Assembly (NCBI RefSeq): GCF_014859565.1
Contig: NZ_JACUUA010000025.1
Location: forward strand, 1 to 30,057
Reading direction: 5' to 3'
Length of the DNA stretch: 30,057 nt
From: Marinospirillum sp.
GTDB taxonomy: Bacteria > Pseudomonadota > Gammaproteobacteria > Pseudomonadales > Halomonadaceae
The position numbers and the translations under genes are program-made. The notes beneath the pieces were generated by a model. That model had not been told where the DNA came from. It worked only from the letters and a program-made list of their open reading frames with translations, and did not search any database. This document shows positions 24,627-30,057 of this stretch, in pieces; within the stretch, counting starts at the first letter, position 1; each line of letters starts with the position of its first letter.

Positions 24627-26326
24627 TCACCCGATTCCTTGCGGATGAAGGTGTTGAATACATTTACGGTTACCCCGGTGGTGCCGCCCTGCACATCTAT
24701 GACGCGATTCACCGTCAGGATAAGGTGCACCACATTCTGGTACGCCACGAACAGGCGGCCACCCACATGGCTGATGGTTATGCCCGTGCCACCGGTAAGC
24801 CCGGTGTGGTACTGGTAACCTCCGGCCCCGGTGCTACCAATGCGGTCACCGGTATTGCCACTGCCTACATGGACTCCGTCCCGATGGTGGTGCTCTGTGG
24901 TCAGGTCATGAGTCATCTGATTGGTGAAGACGCCTTTCAGGAAACCGACATCATTGGTGTTACCCGTCCTATTGTGAAACACAGCTTTTCCATCAAGCAC
25001 CCATCAGAAATTCCGCTGGTGCTGAAAAAGGCATTTCACATAGCAACCACCGGTCGTCCCGGCCCGGTGGTAGTGGATATTCCCAAGGATATGACCGCAC
25101 CCACCGAGAAGTACGAATACGTTTATCCCAAAAAAGTGAAGCTGCGTTCTTATACACCCGTTGGCCGCGGTCATACCGGGCAGATCAAGAAAGCTGTGGA
25201 GCTGATGCTTAAAGCCAAACGCCCAGTGTTGTATGGCGGCGGTGGTTTGGTACTGGGACAGGCATGTGAGCTGTTCACAGAGCTGGCCAGAAAACTCAAC
25301 TTCCCGGTGACCACCTCGCTGATGGGTATTGGTTCCTTCCCACAAACCGATAAACAATCCATGGGCTGGCTGGGTATGCACGGCAGTTTTGAAGCCAACC
25401 AAGCCATGCATCACAGTGATCTGGTGGTGTGTATTGGGGCGCGTTTTGATGATCGTGCCACTAACAATACTTCCAAATTCTGCCCAACGGCACGCATTGT
25501 TCACGTGGATGTAGATCCATCTTCTATTGGCAAAACCGTTCGTGTAGATGTTCCGATTGTGGGCACCGCTACCAGTGTGCTGGAAGAGATGCTGGCTATT
25601 CTTGATGATAGCCGCAGCCTGCCGGATACCACTGCACTGGCCGACTGGTGGAAACAGATTGATGGCTGGCGTGCCAGTCGTACCGGTCGTTTGTATGAAC
25701 AGGCCGAAGAAGGTCAGCCGATGAAACCCCAGCAGGTGGTTGAAGCGGTATGGAAAGCAACCAAGGGTCAGGCTTACGTGGTAACCGACGTCGGTCAGCA
25801 TCAGATGTTTGCTGCCCAGTTCTACAAGTTCGACAAACCCAATCACTGGATCACTTCCGGCGGCTTGGGCACCATGGGTTTTGGTCTGCCAGCGGCCATG
25901 GGTGTCAAGCTGAACAAGCCAGATGAAGAGGTGGTGTTGATCACCGGTGAAGGCAGTTTCCAGATGATGATGCAGGAGTTGTCCACCTGCAGCCAGTTCG
26001 GGATTCCAGTTAAGATAGTGAATCTGAATAACCAGTCGCTGGGTATGGTGCGTCAGTGGCAGGATCTGAACTACAGTGCCCGCCACGCCCAGTCTTACAT
26101 GCAATCCTTGCCGGATTTCAAGATGCTGGTGGAATCCTACGGGCATGTTGCCATGAAGATTGAAAAACCGGAAGATCTGGATGCGGCAATGGAAAAAGCC
26201 TTTGCCATGAAAGACAAGCTGGTATTTCTGGATGTTTATGTTGATCCACGCGAGCACGTTTATCCAATGCAGGTGCCTCAAGGCTCCATGAAGGATATGC
26301 TGCTCTCCAAAACGGAGAGGACCTGA
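24599..26326 (+). CDS. ilvI: Acetolactate synthase large subunit (GTG start)
   Basis: The 575-residue thiamine-diphosphate enzyme catalyses the first common step of valine, leucine and isoleucine synthesis (two pyruvate to acetolactate, or pyruvate plus 2-ketobutyrate to acetohydroxybutyrate). The GTG start gives MELLSGAD, the expected N-terminus, with CAGGGGG ten bases upstream. Key motifs are YGYPGGA, RHEQAATHMADGYARATG with the catalytic Glu, SGPGATN, GARFDDR (FAD region), and the ThDP motif GEGSFQMMMQE with NLNNQSLGMV; GEG instead of GDG is also seen in Pseudomonas. It is followed two bases later by ilvH, the regulatory subunit. Confidence 0.97.
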   Translation: MELLSGADMITRFLADEGVEYIYGYPGGAALHIYDAIHRQDKVHHILVRHEQAATHMADGYARATGKPGVVLVTSGPGATNAVTGIATAYMDSVPMVVLCGQVMSHLIGEDAFQETDIIGVTRPIVKHSFSIKHPSEIPLVLKKAFHIATTGRPGPVVVDIPKDMTAPTEKYEYVYPKKVKLRSYTPVGRGHTGQIKKAVELMLKAKRPVLYGGGGLVLGQACELFTELARKLNFPVTTSLMGIGSFPQTDKQSMGWLGMHGSFEANQAMHHSDLVVCIGARFDDRATNNTSKFCPTARIVHVDVDPSSIGKTVRVDVPIVGTATSVLEEMLAILDDSRSLPDTTALADWWKQIDGWRASRTGRLYEQAEEGQPMKPQQVVEAVWKATKGQAYVVTDVGQHQMFAAQFYKFDKPNHWITSGGLGTMGFGLPAAMGVKLNKPDEEVVLITGEGSFQMMMQELSTCSQFGIPVKIVNLNNQSLGMVRQWQDLNYSARHAQSYMQSLPDFKMLVESYGHVAMKIEKPEDLDAAMEKAFAMKDKLVFLDVYVDPREHVYPMQVPQGSMKDMLLSKTERT

Positions 26327-26328
26327 TC

Positions 26329-26820
26329 ATGCGACACATCATCTCGATTCTGATGGAGAACGAGGCCGGTGCCCTGTCGCGGGTGGTGGGTCTCTTTTCC
26401 CAGCGTAACTTCAACATTGAAACCCTGAACGTTGCTCCAACCGATGATCCCAGCCTGTCGCGCCTGACGGTCACCACCGTGGGTGATGAACGGGTTATTG
26501 AGCAGATCACCAAGCAGCTGAACAAGCTGATTGATGTGGTCAAGCTGGTGGATCTGACTGAAGGGCAACACATCGAGCGTGAGTTGATGCTGGTCAAGGT
26601 CAAGGCGGTGGGTGCACAACGTGCAGAAGTGAAGCGCACCACGGAAATTTTCCGGGGCCAGATCATTGATGTCACACCTAGCGTCTATACTGTGCAACTG
26701 ACCGGTGATTCAAGCAAGCTGGATGCGTTTATCAATGCTCTGGGGGCCAGCACCCTGCTGGAAGTGGTGCGTACTGGGGTCTCCGGTATTGCTCGCGGAG
26801 AGAAGGTGTTAAGCCTGTAA
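26329..26820 (+). CDS. ilvH: Acetolactate synthase small (regulatory) subunit
   Basis: The 163-residue subunit activates the large subunit and gives valine feedback inhibition. The N-terminal ACT domain (about 2-78) shows HIISILMENEAGALSRVVGLFSQRNFNIETL; the C-terminal half (RAEVKRTTEIFRGQIIDVTP) is the second domain typical of IlvH/IlvN. The start has GAGAGGA upstream within the end of ilvI, two bases after which it begins, so the subunits are made together. A strong terminator follows, separating this pair from the ilvY-ilvC unit. Confidence 0.97.
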   Translation: MRHIISILMENEAGALSRVVGLFSQRNFNIETLNVAPTDDPSLSRLTVTTVGDERVIEQITKQLNKLIDVVKLVDLTEGQHIERELMLVKVKAVGAQRAEVKRTTEIFRGQIIDVTPSVYTVQLTGDSSKLDAFINALGASTLLEVVRTGVSGIARGEKVLSL

Positions 26821-26848
26821 TCCCTTGCGGCTGATAAAAGTCGTTGAT

Positions 26849-26884
26849 AAAAAACCCTGCCGGTATTTCCCGCAGGGTTTTTTT
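26849..26884. terminator. Bidirectional terminator between ilvH and ilvY
   Basis: CCCTGC (26855-26860) pairs with GCAGGG (26872-26877), with extra GG/CC pairing in the loop. Six A precede and seven T follow, so it can end transcripts from both sides. The ilvY stop codon lies in the T-run. Confidence 0.93.
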
Positions 26885-27767
26885 ACGCCTGAATCTGCGA
26901 CCAGAAAGCCTGAATCAGTGGATTACGCAACTTGCGGTTTAATACCGTAACCCCCACGTCATAAGCAGCCAACCGTGGTGTCACCGGCAGTATTTGTACC
27001 CGCTCAGCCAGTGGACTGTTATCCAGCACAATTTTTGGCACCACACCCACTCCCAACCCCAAGCTGACCATGCTAACTATGGCTTCGTTACCACTGACCT
27101 GAGCGTAGATGGAAGGTTTGATGGCCTTGTTGCGAAACCATTCATCCACCCGATTACGAGCCAGCCCCTGCTCGGAAAGAATCATCGGGATTTTTGCCCA
27201 GTTGGCTTCATTGATATCAGCAGTAAGCAGTTGTGGAAGCTGGCTGATGTCGGCGGGTGCAATAAACACCAATGGTGAGAGGCCTATGGATCGAAAAGCC
27301 AGCCCTTTGGGCAGGGTATCCGGTCGGGCAGCAATGGCAATGTCCTCTTCACCATGTAGTATTCGCTGTACAGCAACAGCAGGGTCGCCGGTATGGAGTT
27401 TGATTTCTACACGGGGATGTTCACTGCGAAACTGTCGCAGCAGGTCATAAAGAAAACTGTAACTGGCGGTCACCGAACAATAAACACTGATCTCACCCTG
27501 GAGCTGGCTGGCGCCCAGTAACAGTGAATTACGCAGGGTATCCCACTGATCAAGGGCATCACGGGCATAAACAAGAAACACTCGCCCCTCTTCAGTGAGT
27601 TCAACGTGACGGTTATCCCGGCTGAACAGGCTGACGCCCAGGTTTTCTTCCAGTTGCTGAATGCTGCGGCTCAGCGCCGAGGTGCTGAGATGGCAAACTT
27701 CACTGGCACGGCCAAAATGCAGGGTTTCAGACAGGGCAAGAAAGTGCTTGAGGCTTTTGGTATCCAT
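26883..27767 (-). CDS. ilvY: LysR-family activator IlvY
   Basis: I start at ATG 27767 (MDTKSLKHFLAL), which aligns with the N-terminus of the LysR family and of E. coli IlvY; the longer frame from 27854 adds 29 residues and crosses the promoter region. The 294-residue protein has the winged HTH (about 1-60; LSTSALSRSIQQLEENLG) and a LysR inducer-binding domain. EISVYCSVTASYSFL, EIKLHTGDPA, NEAIVSMVSLGLGVGVVP and LIQAFW match IlvY. In enterics IlvY senses acetolactate or acetohydroxybutyrate and switches on ilvC; the divergent ilvC here supports the same role. No strong ribosome binding site is visible. Confidence 0.92.
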   Translation of the reverse strand: MDTKSLKHFLALSETLHFGRASEVCHLSTSALSRSIQQLEENLGVSLFSRDNRHVELTEEGRVFLVYARDALDQWDTLRNSLLLGASQLQGEISVYCSVTASYSFLYDLLRQFRSEHPRVEIKLHTGDPAVAVQRILHGEEDIAIAARPDTLPKGLAFRSIGLSPLVFIAPADISQLPQLLTADINEANWAKIPMILSEQGLARNRVDEWFRNKAIKPSIYAQVSGNEAIVSMVSLGLGVGVVPKIVLDNSPLAERVQILPVTPRLAAYDVGVTVLNRKLRNPLIQAFWSQIQA

Positions 27768-27819
27768 GACGTTGTGTACTGGGAGTAGGAGCGTGATAAA
27801 ATAGCTTATTGCGAAATAA

Positions 27820-28965
<1,146 letters not shown>

Positions 28966-28983
28966 TCTTTGTCAGTAATAACC

Positions 28984-29011
28984 AACGCAGCCTCCGGGCT
29001 GCGTTTTTTTT
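28984..29011 (+). terminator. Terminator of ilvC
   Basis: ACGCAGCC (28985-28992) pairs with GGCTGCGT (28997-29004) around a TCCG loop, followed by a run of T to 29011. Confidence 0.95.
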
Positions 29012-29027
29012 GCACGTCAGTAAGCAT

Positions 29028-29056
29028 TTTTGTTCGATGGGTTCGAGGTGTAGAAT
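29028..29056 (+). promoter_or_regulatory. Possible promoter of pssA
   Basis: TTTTGT (29028-29033), a 17-base spacer and TAGAAT (29051-29056) form a plausible sigma-70 promoter 44 bases before pssA, after the ilvC terminator. The -35 match is weak. Confidence 0.4.
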
Positions 29057-29100
29057 GGGTTCAGTGACTCCAAAATTTCAGAACACTTAAGGTGTAAATT

Positions 29101-30009
29101 ATGTCGCAAGAAAAACCGGAAGCAGGTAAAGAAAAAGCTTTGAGTGAGCAGATTGCTTCCGAAAAGGATGAGCTGGGTTTGGCTGATAAGGAAAAATCAG
29201 AAGAAGAGTTTGCCCGGCGAGCACATCGTATGGTGGAGGAGGTGATTGAGGAGGTGGTAGAGGAAAAAGAGATCAACGGTAAAAAAGAAAAACATCGCGG
29301 TATCTATCTGCTGCCCAACCTGTTTACTACTGGCGCGCTGTTTTCTGGTTTCTACGCCATAGTTGCAGGGATGAATGGTGACTTCAGTGCTGCGGCCATT
29401 GCGATTTTTGTAGCTATGATCCTGGATGGGCTGGATGGGCGTGTTGCCCGAATGACCGGCACGGAAAGTGAATTTGGTGCTGAGTACGACAGTCTGGCTG
29501 ATATGGTTTCATTTGGTGTGGCTCCGGCCTTGGTTGCTTTCAGCTGGATGCTACAGGATCTTGGGCAGATCGGCTGGATTGCTGCCTTTGTTTATGTGGC
29601 TGGTGCGGCCCTACGGTTGGCTCGTTTTAATGTCCATGTGGGTTCAGCAGATAAAAAATGGTTCACCGGTTTACCCAGTCCGTCAGCAGCAGCCATTGTA
29701 GGGGCGCTGGTGTGGGTGCTTCACGATATGGATATGGAAATGCTCTGGGCGCAGATTTTAGTGGCGATGGTGATTGCTGCTATTGGTTTGTTGATGGTCA
29801 GTAATGTGCGTTATTACAGTTTCAAGGATATTGATCTGAAAAACCGTGTTCCCTTTATGGTGTTGCTGGCACTGGTGTTGGTATTGGCTATTATTGCGAT
29901 CGATCCAGCCACTATGTTATTGCTGCTGTTTGTTGGTTATGGCGCATCAGGCCCGGTTCGTTCAGTGCTTAGTAAGCACGCAAAACCGCATGATTCCGGT
30001 GATTTGTAA
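29101..30009 (+). CDS. pssA: CDP-diacylglycerol-serine O-phosphatidyltransferase
   Basis: The 302-residue integral membrane enzyme makes phosphatidylserine, the precursor of phosphatidylethanolamine. It has the CDP-alcohol phosphotransferase signature DGRVAR, eight residues, G, AEY, D, SLA, D (within about 118-141) and several membrane segments from about 75 onward. It therefore belongs to the membrane-bound type, not the E. coli phospholipase D-like type. Before GIYLLPNLFTTG there is a 65-residue, strongly charged Glu/Lys/Arg-rich N-terminal extension that is probably helical; Pseudomonas homologues have a shorter one as I recall. The start has AAGGTG upstream. Its placement after ilvC is shared with Pseudomonas. 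Confidence 0.95.
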   Translation: MSQEKPEAGKEKALSEQIASEKDELGLADKEKSEEEFARRAHRMVEEVIEEVVEEKEINGKKEKHRGIYLLPNLFTTGALFSGFYAIVAGMNGDFSAAAIAIFVAMILDGLDGRVARMTGTESEFGAEYDSLADMVSFGVAPALVAFSWMLQDLGQIGWIAAFVYVAGAALRLARFNVHVGSADKKWFTGLPSPSAAAIVGALVWVLHDMDMEMLWAQILVAMVIAAIGLLMVSNVRYYSFKDIDLKNRVPFMVLLALVLVLAIIAIDPATMLLLLFVGYGASGPVRSVLSKHAKPHDSGDL

Positions 30010-30055
30010 AAAACTTTCAAAAAGGGCTTGCAAGTCGAATTCAGATGCCTATAAT
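30010..30055 (+). promoter_or_regulatory. Near-consensus sigma-70 promoter with A-rich upstream element, possibly for an rRNA operon
   Basis: TTGCAA (30028-30033), a 16-base spacer and a perfect TATAAT (30050-30055) follow an A-rich stretch (30008-30023) resembling an UP element. In Pseudomonas an rRNA operon lies near pssA, so this may drive 16S rRNA transcription; the window ends before the transcript can be seen. Confidence 0.7.
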
Positions 30056-30057
30056 AC

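Noticed and set aside
25004..26281. 425-codon open frame antisense to ilvI
   Set aside because: It lies wholly opposite a well-conserved gene, is rich in His/Gln/Thr as expected for a codon shadow, and has no ribosome binding site or recognisable domain.

Overview
This window looks like the chromosome of a gammaproteobacterium of the Pseudomonas / Oceanospirillum-like branch. The evidence is gene content and order: bamD divergent from rluD-pgeF-clpB, ilvIH and ilvC followed by pssA and then a strong rRNA-type promoter, plus hexR, uvrD, dsbB and a yihG-type acyltransferase. Base composition is moderate. I see no insertion sequence, prophage, CRISPR array, tRNA or rRNA gene inside the window.

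Layout. (1) 1-3.2 kb, minus strand: a PAS-GGDEF-EAL protein whose 3' end overlaps a group II truncated haemoglobin, and a YihG-type acyltransferase. (2) 3.3-8.5 kb, plus strand: a tight three-gene run of yciH (SUI1 family), a membrane PAS-GGDEF-EAL protein and an MscK-type mechanosensitive channel. (3) 8.5-10.8 kb, minus: uvrD, tail-to-tail with the channel and overlapping it by 4 bases. (4) 10.9-13.3 kb, plus: a third GGDEF-EAL protein. Two of the three GGDEF domains in the window carry degenerate catalytic residues, while all three EAL domains look intact. (5) 13.3-17.0 kb: hexR (minus), a small unknown helical protein, dsbB starting at TTG behind a possible 21-codon leader ORF, and a two-domain acyltransferase resembling the ornithine-lipid synthase OlsF. 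(6) 17.0-18.7 kb, minus: two dihaem cytochromes c forming a probable thiosulfate dehydrogenase pair (tsdB-tsdA). (7) 18.8-24.2 kb: bamD (minus), then rluD-pgeF and clpB with a sigma-32 type heat-shock promoter. (8) 24.2-30 kb: branched-chain amino acid synthesis, with ilvI-ilvH behind a 419-base hairpin-rich leader and ilvY divergent from ilvC; then pssA and, at the very end, a near-consensus sigma-70 promoter running out of the window.

How the parts work together: most genes are core housekeeping functions (DNA repair, outer-membrane assembly, pseudouridylation, disulfide formation, isoleucine/valine synthesis, phospholipid synthesis). The accessory flavour comes from c-di-GMP signalling linked to a globin and to a mechanosensitive channel, and from sulfur oxidation.

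The best leads for something undescribed are RNA or DNA signals rather than proteins: the multi-hairpin leader of ilvI, a hairpin that pairs the ribosome binding site of the OlsF-like gene, the leader ORF and palindrome before dsbB, and a perfect 8-bp-arm dyad before the yciH operon. None has been tested here by folding or comparison. I did not find a clearly novel multi-gene system.
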